NCBI RefSeq assembly: GCF_039649665.1
Contig: NZ_JBDJAW010000010.1
Coordinates: 124,001-188,000 of the forward strand
Direction of reading: 5' to 3'
DNA from: Microbispora sp. ZYX-F-249
GTDB lineage: Bacteria > Actinomycetota > Actinomycetes > Streptosporangiales > Streptosporangiaceae
DNA length: 64,000 nt
The notes beneath the pieces were generated by a model that searched no databases, was not told the DNA's origin, and was given only the letters and a program-made list of their open reading frames with translations. The position numbers were made by a program, and so were the translations under genes. Positions 41,475 through 48,615 of the stretch are shown here, in pieces. Within the stretch, counting starts at the first letter, position 1. Each line of letters starts with the position of its first letter.

Positions 41475-41568
41475 TATATGGCGCATGTCCGCATTCCTCC
41501 AAACCGTCCGGCTCTGCACGGTGATCGCGACACACCGTACCGGCACGTCACCGGGCCTGCGGACGACG

Positions 41569-41597
41569 AAGGCCCGGCCCCGTGGGGCCCGGGCCTT
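41569..41597 (-). terminator. Hairpin terminator downstream of the VOC gene
   Basis: AAGGCCCGGCCCC pairs with GGGGCCCGGGCCTT with one bulged base and a two-base loop. It starts about 18 nt after the VOC stop on the minus strand. Confidence 0.65.
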
Positions 41598-41614
41598 CCC
41601 GACGTGCGCCGGCG

Positions 41615-42043
41615 TCAGGCGAAGTCCTCCGGCGTGAACTCCCTCGGCTCGACGAGGACGAGCCAGTTGCCCTGGTTGTCGCGGATGACCGCCTCCACAC
41701 CGTACGGCCGCTCCTCGGGCTCCTGCAGGACCGTGACGCCCTTGGCGGTGAGCTCCGCACAGGTCCTGCGGCAGTCGTCGACCCGCAGGCCGAGGCCGCC
41801 CGCCTGCCCCTTCTCAAGCTGACGGCGGTAGAAGCCGGCGGTCTCGGGGTCCTGCGGCGGCCCCGGCTTCATGAGCGTGAGCTCGAGCTCCGGATGGTCG
41901 GGGTGGCAGATGGTGACCCAGCGGAAGTCCTCGCCCATACTGATGTCGGTGCGCGGGACGAAGCCGAGCACATCGACGTAGAAGTCCCGCGCCGCGTCCT
42001 GGTCGAGGCAGTACACGATCATCAGGGAGACGTTCTTAATCAT
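41615..42043 (-). CDS. VOC-family (glyoxalase/bleomycin-resistance-like) protein
   Basis: 142 residues from ATG 42043, two beta-alpha-beta-beta-beta modules. Starts MIKNVSLMIVYCLDQDAARDFYVDVLGF, and contains VTICHPDHPELELTLMKPG and DNQGNWLVLVEP with a Glu metal ligand. Members bind divalent metals and act as dioxygenases, isomerases or drug-binding proteins. It is 10 bp behind an AraC-type regulator, a pair commonly seen in actinomycetes. The exact reaction is unknown. Confidence 0.88.
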   Translation of the reverse strand: MIKNVSLMIVYCLDQDAARDFYVDVLGFVPRTDISMGEDFRWVTICHPDHPELELTLMKPGPPQDPETAGFYRRQLEKGQAGGLGLRVDDCRRTCAELTAKGVTVLQEPEERPYGVEAVIRDNQGNWLVLVEPREFTPEDFA

Positions 42044-42053
42044 GCCGAGGACG

Positions 42054-42545
42054 CTACTGAGACCCCTCTGACCTGGGCTTCTCCAAAATTGCACAATCCG
42101 GGGGCCCCTTCCGCGGCGCGGCCGTGCCGGTGAGGTCGAGCACCCCGCGCATGAACAGCCAGCACCCGGGGACGTGCGGCCCGCCGCGCGCCGCCCACCG
42201 GTCGCGGTAACCGCTCGGGCTCTCGCCCACGAGCTGACGGAACTTGGCCGAGAACGACCCGAGACTGGTGAACCCCACTGCCATGCACATCTCGGTGACC
42301 GTGAGATCGGCCCCGCGCAACAGGTCCTGGGCCCGCTCGATGCGGCGCCGGGTCAGGTATCGCATCGGCGTCTCGCCGTACGCCGCCTCGAAGCAGCGGA
42401 CGAAGTAGAACTTGGAGATCCCGGCCACCGCCGCGAGCGCGTCGAGATCGAGCTCGCCGCGATAGTCGCGGTCGATGCGGTCGCGCGCCAGCCGGAGCCG
42501 GGGCAACAGCTCCACCGGCACCCGTCGCTGTCCCCTCACGGCCAC
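42054..42545 (-). CDS. AraC-family regulator (DNA-binding domain only)
   Basis: 163 residues containing both AraC helix-turn-helix motifs: LDLDALAAVAGISKFYFVRCFEAAYGETPMRYL and DLTVTEMCMAVGFTSLGSFSAKFRQLVGESPSGYRDR. There is no N-terminal effector domain, unlike full-length AraC proteins; a short C-terminal tail (about 40 residues) ends with KPRSEGSQ. It is upstream of, and coupled to, the VOC gene, which it probably activates. Confidence 0.92.
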   Translation of the reverse strand: MAVRGQRRVPVELLPRLRLARDRIDRDYRGELDLDALAAVAGISKFYFVRCFEAAYGETPMRYLTRRRIERAQDLLRGADLTVTEMCMAVGFTSLGSFSAKFRQLVGESPSGYRDRWAARGGPHVPGCWLFMRGVLDLTGTAAPRKGPPDCAILEKPRSEGSQ

Positions 42546-42554
42546 GTCACGACA

Positions 42555-43070
42555 CTAGCGCTCGGCCCCGACAGATCGTCTCGGCCGCCACACGGCCGCC
42601 GTCCAGCACGCGCCCCAGAGCAGGAAGAACGGCGACCACAGCAGCAGGTCCCACCGCGCCAGGTCGTGAGCGAGCGCGGCGTGCTCGGCGGGCACCGAGG
42701 AGACCCCGGCCAGCACCAGCGCGTCGCCGACGAACCCGAACCCCAGCGCTCCGGCCGACCGGGCGATCATGAAGATTCCCAGTGTCCAGGCGATCGCCGG
42801 CAGCAGCCGGCGCGGAAATGCCGCTTTTCGGGGACGGACGGTGGCCAGCGCCACGACGACACCGACAGCCGCGGCGCCGGCGAGCACCCAATGACTCGTC
42901 ACGAACAGGGGATCGCGCGCGAGCAGCCGCTCCCGCAGCCCCGGCGGCAGGGGATCCTTGTCGGCCAGTGCCCCGGCTCCCAGCGCCTGAGCGAGCTTCA
43001 TCGATCCGTAGGCCGCGCAGCAGGCCGCCGCGCCGTAGCCGCCCACCCGCTTCCAGTCAGCCCGCGACAC
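42555..43070 (-). CDS. Four-helix membrane protein (DUF3995-like)
   Basis: 171 residues with helices near YGAAACCAAYGSMKLAQALGA, HWVLAGAAAVGVVVALATV, RLLPAIAWTLGIFMIARSAG and WSPFFLLWGACWTAAVW. The N-terminal GYxAAxxAxYGSxK pattern recalls DUF3995. It overlaps the next membrane protein by 14 nt, and the two are similar in topology, so they may form a heteromer. Function unknown. Confidence 0.75.
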   Translation of the reverse strand: MSRADWKRVGGYGAAACCAAYGSMKLAQALGAGALADKDPLPPGLRERLLARDPLFVTSHWVLAGAAAVGVVVALATVRPRKAAFPRRLLPAIAWTLGIFMIARSAGALGFGFVGDALVLAGVSSVPAEHAALAHDLARWDLLLWSPFFLLWGACWTAAVWRPRRSVGAER

Positions 43071-43509
43071 GTGTCGTCGCTTTCGCGTAAGACCGGAACA
43101 TCTCAGCGAACAGCCCGATCACGACGATGCCGAGCACACCGTGATACCACTTCCAGCCCACACCCATGCCGACGAACCCGTCCAGGATCATGATGCCCGC
43201 GCCGCCTCCGACAGCCGCCAGCATCACGGTCAGCACGAGCAGCATCAGCGTCCTCGGTGCCGTGCGCCCGAGCGGCGTGACCGTGGCGAGGGCGACACAC
43301 GCGCCCACAATTCCGGAGGCGGTCGCGAGCCACTGCGCGGTGGCCGCATCCATGAGGTACCCCTGCGTCTCGGCGGCCGACACGGGTGGGCCGCCCGGGA
43401 AGCCCAGCCGGCCCTGCAGGGCGAAGGCGGCCTTCCCCGCGGAGTAGCCGAGGAACAGCACGGCCAGCGCGTACGCCGGCCAACGTCGTGGGTAAGCGGA
43501 ATCGAGCAT
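43057..43509 (-). CDS. Four-helix membrane protein (paralogue of the preceding one)
   Basis: 150 residues from ATG 43509: MLDSAYPRRWPAYALAVLFL with the motif GYSAGKAAFALQGRLGFPGG, then AQWLATASGIVGACVALATV, LMLLVLTVMLAAVGGG and WYHGVLGIVVIGLFAEMF. The helix layout and the position of a GKxA/GSxK motif match the neighbouring protein. The 14-nt overlap suggests co-expression. No function known. Confidence 0.75.
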   Translation of the reverse strand: MLDSAYPRRWPAYALAVLFLGYSAGKAAFALQGRLGFPGGPPVSAAETQGYLMDAATAQWLATASGIVGACVALATVTPLGRTAPRTLMLLVLTVMLAAVGGGAGIMILDGFVGMGVGWKWYHGVLGIVVIGLFAEMFRSYAKATTRVAG

Positions 43510-43617
43510 GACTCGACCGTAGACACGACGCGCCCGGCAGCACTCCCGTGTGCGGGGGAAGCGCATCCCCCCTGTGGGGGAGCGGCTCGCGGAGGCCACC
43601 CGGCCGACGCGCGGAAG

Positions 43618-43643
43618 GCCGCCGGGGCGAAGGCCCCGGCGGC
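43618..43643 (-). terminator. Hairpin terminator of the NCS2 permease gene
   Basis: GCCGCCGGGGC-GAAG-GCCCCGGCGGC: a perfect 11-bp stem with a GAAG tetraloop, 20 bp after the permease stop on the minus strand. Another C5/G5 hairpin sits nearby at about 43566-43580. Confidence 0.75.
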
Positions 43644-43662
43644 CCGTTACAGGGTGCGACGC

Positions 43663-45126
43663 TCAGGACAGGCCGAGCAGGGTCTTGATGGGTTCGAGGG
43701 CGAAGTACACGACGAACAGCGCGCCCACCAGCCACATCAGGAAGTGCAGCTCGCGCGCCTTGCCGCGGAACACCTTGATGGCGATGTAGCTCACGAAGCC
43801 CGCGCCGATGCCGGCGGTGATCGAGTACGTGAACGGCATGAGCACGATGGTCAGGAACGCGGGGATCGCGGTCTCGAAGTCACTGAAGTCGATCTCCTTG
43901 ACCTGCGTCATCATCAGGAAACCGACCACCACCAGGGCCGGGGTCGCCGCCTCGAACGGCACGATCTCCGTCAGCGGGGCGAAGAACATGGCCAGCAGGA
44001 ACAGCACACCGGTGACGATGCTCGCCAGGCCGGTGCGCGCGCCCTCGCCGACGCCGGCTGCCGACTCGATGTAGGTGGTGTTGGACGAGACACCGGCCGC
44101 GCCGCCGGCCGCCGCCGCGAGCGAGTCGACCAGCAGGATCTCCTTGGTGCGCTCGACGGTCCCGTCCTCCTTGACGAGGTTCGCCTGGCGGCCCACACCG
44201 ACGATGGTGCCCATCGTGTCGAAGAAGTCGGCGAGCATGAGCGTGAAGACGAACATCACGGCCGCCAGACCGCCGATCTTGGCGAAGCTGCCGAACAGGC
44301 TGAACTGGCCGAGCAGCGACAGGTCGGGCAGCTCGATGAAGTTCTTCGGCCACGCGGGCACGTTGAGGGACCACCCGTTGGGGTTGCTGCCGTCGGGGGT
44401 CTGCGGTCCGATCTTGCCGACGGCCTCGACGATCATGGCGAGCACCGTGGTGCCGACGATGCCGATCAGGATGGCGCCCTTGACCCTGCGGGCCACGAGG
44501 AAGGCCGTCACGAGCAGGCCGACGACGAAGACGAGCGTGGGCCACCCGGTCAGCGAGCCGTTGCCGAGCGCGCCGAGCTTCACCGGAACCGTGGTGTTGC
44601 TCGCGTCCGGCATGCGCCGGACGAACCCGGCGTCGACGAACCCGATCAGCGCGATGAACAGGCCGATGCCGACGCTGATCGCTGTCTTGAGCTGTGCCGG
44701 GATCGCGTGGAAAACCGCCACCCGGAAGCCCGTCACCACGAGGATCGCGATGACGATGCCCTCCAGCACCACCAGGCCCATCGCGTCCTCCCACGACATC
44801 TGGCTGGCGATGCCGAAGGCGAGGAAGGCGTTCAGGCCGAGACCGGTCGCCAGGGCGAACGGCACCCGGCCGAAGACGCCCATGATGATCGTGAGGATGC
44901 CCGCGGCGAACGCGGTGGCCGCGGCGACCAGCGCGATGTTGGGGTTCTCCCCGTCGCCGAGGAACTGGCCCGTCTTGTCCGCCACGGTGCCGATGATCAG
45001 GGGGTTGAGCACCACGATGTAGGCCATCGTGAAGAAAGTGGCGAAGCCGCCGCGGACCTCCTGTCCGACGGTGGATCCGCGAGCTGAGATGGAGAAGTAT
45101 CGATCGAGAAAATTAGGGGTGTTCAT
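43663..45126 (-). CDS. NCS2-family purine permease (AzgA-like)
   Basis: 487 residues, about 14 TM helices, from ATG 45126: MNTPNFLDRYFSISARGSTV, FATFFTMAYIVVLNPLII, GLGLNAFLAFGIA, VFTLMLADFFDTMGTIVGVG and SSNTTYIESAAGVGEGARTGLAS. These are the signature segments of the adenine/guanine/hypoxanthine H+ symporters (AdeP/GhxP/AzgA). It is divergent from DUF2530, a neighbour pair I recall as conserved in actinobacteria. No purine-riboswitch core is recognisable in the leader. Confidence 0.94.
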   Translation of the reverse strand: MNTPNFLDRYFSISARGSTVGQEVRGGFATFFTMAYIVVLNPLIIGTVADKTGQFLGDGENPNIALVAAATAFAAGILTIIMGVFGRVPFALATGLGLNAFLAFGIASQMSWEDAMGLVVLEGIVIAILVVTGFRVAVFHAIPAQLKTAISVGIGLFIALIGFVDAGFVRRMPDASNTTVPVKLGALGNGSLTGWPTLVFVVGLLVTAFLVARRVKGAILIGIVGTTVLAMIVEAVGKIGPQTPDGSNPNGWSLNVPAWPKNFIELPDLSLLGQFSLFGSFAKIGGLAAVMFVFTLMLADFFDTMGTIVGVGRQANLVKEDGTVERTKEILLVDSLAAAAGGAAGVSSNTTYIESAAGVGEGARTGLASIVTGVLFLLAMFFAPLTEIVPFEAATPALVVVGFLMMTQVKEIDFSDFETAIPAFLTIVLMPFTYSITAGIGAGFVSYIAIKVFRGKARELHFLMWLVGALFVVYFALEPIKTLLGLS

Positions 45127-45262
45127 GGGGTTCGCATTCACGCGCGCAGAGTCGCAGGCCCTTACCATCCGCGGAAAGAGCCAGGGGAGCAGCGTTGTCC
45201 TTTCGTGACTGGTTTGTCATGAAGATACCGGCTCACCTGCGCGACCTTCTAAGCTGGCTGGC

Positions 45263-45523
45263 GTGAGCGAGCGCCACCCCGACCCCATGCCTCTCAGGAC
45301 GAGGGACACCGTCACGATCCTGACCGGAACGGTGCTGTGGGCGATCGCCCTGGCCGTCGTGCTGCTGGTGGTCAGACCGCCCGATCCGCGCCCCGCCTGG
45401 GTCTGCGTCGTCGGCATCGGCCTCGGCCTGTTCGGGCTCTGGTACGTCCGCCGCCGCGACGCCCGGATGCGTGAGGCCGCCCCCGCCGACGAGGTCGCCG
45501 GATCGGAGCCCCGCCGCCCCTGA
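45263..45523 (+). CDS. DUF2530 small membrane protein
   Basis: 86 residues from GTG 45263: two TM helices (TVTILTGTVLWAIALAVVLL and WVCVVGIGLGLFGLWYV), then a short basic/acidic tail (RRRDARMREAAP). This is the usual size and layout of DUF2530. It is divergent from the purine permease. Role unknown. Confidence 0.85.
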   Translation: MSERHPDPMPLRTRDTVTILTGTVLWAIALAVVLLVVRPPDPRPAWVCVVGIGLGLFGLWYVRRRDARMREAAPADEVAGSEPRRP

Positions 45524-45538
45524 CCGCGGTCCCTTCGC

Positions 45539-46600
45539 TCAGCGTGTCCCGGTGAAGAGCATCGCGATGCCGTCGAGAAGCCGCTGCAGACCGAACTCGA
45601 ACAGGGCGTCCATGTCGAAGTCGTATCCGCCGGCCGCGCCGAGCCGCTCGAACAACGGCAGCCCACCGCCCGCCGTGATCGCCTCGAACGCCGGTTGGTG
45701 CGCGTCCATCCACTCGTCGGCGTTCAGCCCGGTGAGCGCCTCGGCCTCCGCCTCGAACTCCAGGTTGATCGCGGTGCCGCGGATGTGGTTGAACACGGTG
45801 ATGTAGGCCGTGAACATCGTCACCGGGTCGAGGCCGTGATCGTCGAGAGCGCCGAGCACCCATTCCATGAACGGGAACGCGTTGGGGATGAGCTGCGGCC
45901 GTGTCACCGACATCGCCGGTGCGAGCCACGGATGCCGCCGGAACGTCGCCCACAGCATCCGGGAGGCCAGCTCGATCCTGCCGCGCCAGTGCCGGGGCGG
46001 CTCTTCGGGCAACCGCATCCGCCCGAAGATCGTGTCCATCATCTGGAGCAGCAGGGTGTCCTTGTCCGCGACGTGCCGGTACAACGACATGGTCGCCACC
46101 CCGAGCTCGGCCGCCACGCGGCGCATCGAGACCGCCGCGAGCCCTTCGGCGTCGGCGACCGCGATCGCCGTCGTAATGATCCGCTCGGGCGTGAGCACTC
46201 CGTCCGGGATGGACCGCCGCGCCCCCCGGGCGGGCGCCTCCGCCGGGGCCGCCGAGCCGTGGCCGCCCACGGGCGGCGGCACCGGACGGTCACCTGTGCC
46301 GGCGACCGGGCCGGCACCCGGGCCGACGACCGTGCCGACGACCGTGCCGACGACCGTGCCGACGACCGTGCCGACGACCGTGCCGACGCCAGGGACGGCG
46401 CGGACGAGCCCCTCGCGGCGCAGCTCGGTGAGGACCTTCGTCGCGGTGGCCATCGCGACGCCCCACTCCCGGACGATCTCCCGGGTCGACGGCACGCGCT
46501 CGCCCGGCCTGAGCTCGCCCGCCTCGATCCGCCTGCGTATCTCGGCGGCGATCTCCTGGTAACGCCCTGCGCCCGGACCTGCCACCACACCTCCCCGCAC
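45539..46600 (-). CDS. GntR-TetR chimeric transcriptional regulator
   Basis: About 353 residues. The N-terminal GntR winged helix (YQEIAAEIRRRIEAGELRPGERVPSTREIVREWGVAMATATKVL) is joined by a low-complexity linker with five GTVV repeats to a complete TetR domain (GVLTPERIITTAIAVADAEGLAAVSMRRVAAELGVATMSLYRHVADKDTLL) plus a TetR_C_1-like ligand domain. Two different DNA-binding folds in one chain are unusual though known in actinomycetes. The start is uncertain (GTG 46600, 46588 or 46585); palindromes GCACTAGTGC at 46597 and 46667 are likely operators. It is divergent from the FAD monooxygenase it probably controls. Confidence 0.88.
   Translation of the reverse strand: MRGGVVAGPGAGRYQEIAAEIRRRIEAGELRPGERVPSTREIVREWGVAMATATKVLTELRREGLVRAVPGVGTVVGTVVGTVVGTVVGTVVGPGAGPVAGTGDRPVPPPVGGHGSAAPAEAPARGARRSIPDGVLTPERIITTAIAVADAEGLAAVSMRRVAAELGVATMSLYRHVADKDTLLLQMMDTIFGRMRLPEEPPRHWRGRIELASRMLWATFRRHPWLAPAMSVTRPQLIPNAFPFMEWVLGALDDHGLDPVTMFTAYITVFNHIRGTAINLEFEAEAEALTGLNADEWMDAHQPAFEAITAGGGLPLFERLGAAGGYDFDMDALFEFGLQRLLDGIAMLFTGTR
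46323..46382 (-). repeat. 12-bp tandem repeat encoding GTVV units
   Basis: Five perfect CCGACGACCGTG units (plus strand) in the linker between the two DNA-binding domains of the chimeric regulator. Copy-number change would alter linker length by four residues without frameshift. Confidence 0.9.
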
Positions 46601-46606
46601 TAGTGC
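46597..46606. promoter_or_regulatory. Palindrome GCACTAGTGC, copy 1
   Basis: A perfect 10-bp palindrome at the start of the chimeric-regulator gene. A second identical copy lies 70 bp away at 46667-46676. Together they are the likely binding sites of the regulator. Confidence 0.6.
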
Positions 46607-46666
46607 ACCACTGTAGCCGCGCACGCTGCGGCGACACCGCGCACCGCCCGCCCGCAGCCCATTAGC

Positions 46667-46676
46667 GCACTAGTGC
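46667..46676. promoter_or_regulatory. Palindrome GCACTAGTGC, copy 2
   Basis: Identical to copy 1. It sits 29 bp upstream of the -35 element of the divergent monooxygenase promoter. Confidence 0.6.
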
Positions 46677-46704
46677 TCCGCGCCTATTTGTGCAGTACAC
46701 AGGC

Positions 46705-46733
46705 TTGTGAACCATCAGCGTACGCCGTACAGT
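46705..46733 (+). promoter_or_regulatory. Leaderless promoter of the FAD monooxygenase
   Basis: -35 TTGTGA (46705-46710), 17-bp spacer, -10 TACAGT (46728-46733), then exactly 7 nt to ATG 46741. The transcription start would be the A of the ATG, giving a leaderless mRNA as is common in actinomycetes. No Shine-Dalgarno is present. Confidence 0.7.
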
Positions 46734-46740
46734 GCGCACT

Positions 46741-47946
46741 ATGCCGAACAAGGAAATCCTCATATCCGGCGGCGGAATCGCCGGGCCCGTGCTGGCCTAC
46801 TGGCTGGGCAGGGCCGGCTTCGCCGTCACGATCGTCGAACGCGCGCCCGCTCCCCGCCCGGGTGGTCAGACCGTGGACCTGCGCGGCGCGGGCCGCACGG
46901 TGGTCGCCCGGATGGGCCTGCTGGACCAGGCGCGGGCGATCGCCGTCGACCAGCGTGGCGTCGCCGTCGTCGACAAGAAGGGCCGCATCACGGCCCGCCT
47001 CCCTGCCGACAGCTTCGGCGGCGAGGGCATCGTCTCCGAGATCGAAATCCTGCGGGGTGACCTCGCCCGTCTCTTCTACGAGGCGTCGCTTCCGCACACG
47101 CAGTACGTGTTCGACGACACCGTGACCGGGCTGGAGCAGGACGACGACGGGGTGAGCGTCACCTTCGAGAAGTCCGCTCCGCGCCGGTTCGCACTGGTCG
47201 TCGGCGCGGACGGACTGCATTCGGCCGTACGCGCGCTGGCCTTCGGCCCGCAGGCGGCCCACATCCATCCACTGGGGCTCTACATCTCGTGGTTCACGGC
47301 CCACGACGAGCTGGACCTCGACGGCTGGTACCAGATGTACAACGCCCCGGGCGGCCTCACCGCCTCGGCGCGGCCCGGGCGCCTGCCCGGCGAGATCAAG
47401 GTCAGCTTCGCCTTCCGCTCCGGGCCGCTCGCCTACGACCGCCGGGACGTCGCCGCGCAGAAGGCGATCATCGCCGACCGTTTCGCGGGCGCCGGGTGGG
47501 AGACGCCGCGGCTGCTGTCCGCGATGGCCGGCGCGTCCGACTTCTTCCTCGAATCCGTGGGGCAGGTCCGTCTCGACCGATGGTCGCGCGGCCGGGTGGT
47601 GCTCCTCGGCGACGCCGGTTACTGCCCGACGCCGCTGACCGGTCTGGGCACCAGCCTCGCCCTGGTCGGCGCGTACGTCCTGGCCGGCGAGCTCGCCGCC
47701 ACGGGCGACCACCGCGTCGTGCTGCGCAACTACGACAGGATCATGCGCCCCTACGTCGGCGAGGCGCAGAAGCTGCCGCCCGGGGGCGTGAACGGCTTCG
47801 CGCCGTCCACCGCGCTCGCGATCCGGATGCGGACCGCCTCCATGCGTGCCATGACGCGCTGGCCGATGCGGAACCTGATCGCCTCACAGTTCGCGAAGGC
47901 TTCGAGCATCGACCTGCCCGACTACGACCTGCCGGCCCTGCGCTGA
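46741..47946 (+). CDS. FAD-dependent monooxygenase
   Basis: 401 residues from ATG 46741 (a GTG at 46732 lies inside the -10 element, so it is rejected). GxGxxG is ISGGGIAGPVLAYWLGRAG, the DG motif is VVGADGLHSAVR, and the GD motif is VVLLGDAGYCPTPLTGLGTSLALVGAYVLAGEL, as in class A flavin hydroxylases and TetX/OxyS relatives. The sequence RPGGQTVDLRGAG follows the ADP-binding part. The divergent chimeric regulator probably represses it. The substrate may be an antibiotic-like aromatic (inference). Confidence 0.91.
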   Translation: MPNKEILISGGGIAGPVLAYWLGRAGFAVTIVERAPAPRPGGQTVDLRGAGRTVVARMGLLDQARAIAVDQRGVAVVDKKGRITARLPADSFGGEGIVSEIEILRGDLARLFYEASLPHTQYVFDDTVTGLEQDDDGVSVTFEKSAPRRFALVVGADGLHSAVRALAFGPQAAHIHPLGLYISWFTAHDELDLDGWYQMYNAPGGLTASARPGRLPGEIKVSFAFRSGPLAYDRRDVAAQKAIIADRFAGAGWETPRLLSAMAGASDFFLESVGQVRLDRWSRGRVVLLGDAGYCPTPLTGLGTSLALVGAYVLAGELAATGDHRVVLRNYDRIMRPYVGEAQKLPPGGVNGFAPSTALAIRMRTASMRAMTRWPMRNLIASQFAKASSIDLPDYDLPALR

Positions 47947-47982
47947 GGCCCTGGGGCGCGCTCCTGACGACCATGACGGGCC

Positions 47983-48615
47983 TCAGGCGAGCCCGCCCTC
48001 CCTGGCCTTCACGATGGCCTCGGCCCGGGTCGCGACCCCGAGCTTGGCGAAGATACCGCTCACGCGGTTGCGCACGGTCTTCTCCGACAGATGCAGCCGC
48101 TGGGCGACGGCCTGGTTGCCGAGCCCGGCGGCGACCAGCCGCAGCACCTGGCGTTCGCCGTCGGACAGCTCGGGGAACGGCTGGGCGGCCAGAGCGGCGC
48201 CGGCGCTGAAGAAGGCTCTCAGCCTGCGGGCGACGTGCGGGCCGTAGACCGCCTCCCCCGCCGCCACCGCCGCCACGGCACGGCCGATCTCGGCACCGCC
48301 CGCCCCCTTCAGGAGGTAGCCGAGGGCGCCCGCCCGGATCGCCGCGAAGACCGCCTCGTCGTCGGCCACCATGGTCAGCATGAGGACGTGGGCGTCGGGC
48401 CACGCGTCGAGGATGCGGCGGGTGGCGGTGACACCGTCCGTCCCGGGCATCTGGATGTCCATGAGGACGACGTCCGGCCGGTGGTCGAGTGCCGCCCGCA
48501 CGCCCGCCTCGCCGTCGGCGGCCTCCGCGACCACCGCCACGTCGAGTTCTTCGAGCAGCACCGCCAGTCCCCTGCGGAACACGGGGTGATCGTCCACCAG
48601 CACGGCCGTCGTCAT
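47983..48615 (-). CDS. Response regulator, NarL/FixJ family
   Basis: 210 residues: receiver with D53 (VVLMDIQMPGTDG) and a LuxR-type helix-turn-helix (LSDGERQVLRLVAAGLGNQAVAQRLHLSEKTVRNRVSGIFAKLG). The ATG at 48615 overlaps the kinase stop by 4 nt. It is the partner of the large kinase upstream. Confidence 0.94.
   Translation of the reverse strand: MTTAVLVDDHPVFRRGLAVLLEELDVAVVAEAADGEAGVRAALDHRPDVVLMDIQMPGTDGVTATRRILDAWPDAHVLMLTMVADDEAVFAAIRAGALGYLLKGAGGAEIGRAVAAVAAGEAVYGPHVARRLRAFFSAGAALAAQPFPELSDGERQVLRLVAAGLGNQAVAQRLHLSEKTVRNRVSGIFAKLGVATRAEAIVKAREGGLA

Noticed and set aside
45127-45262. Purine riboswitch before the NCS2 permease
   Set aside because: The 136-bp spacer shows no recognisable three-way junction or conserved purine-aptamer loop bases.
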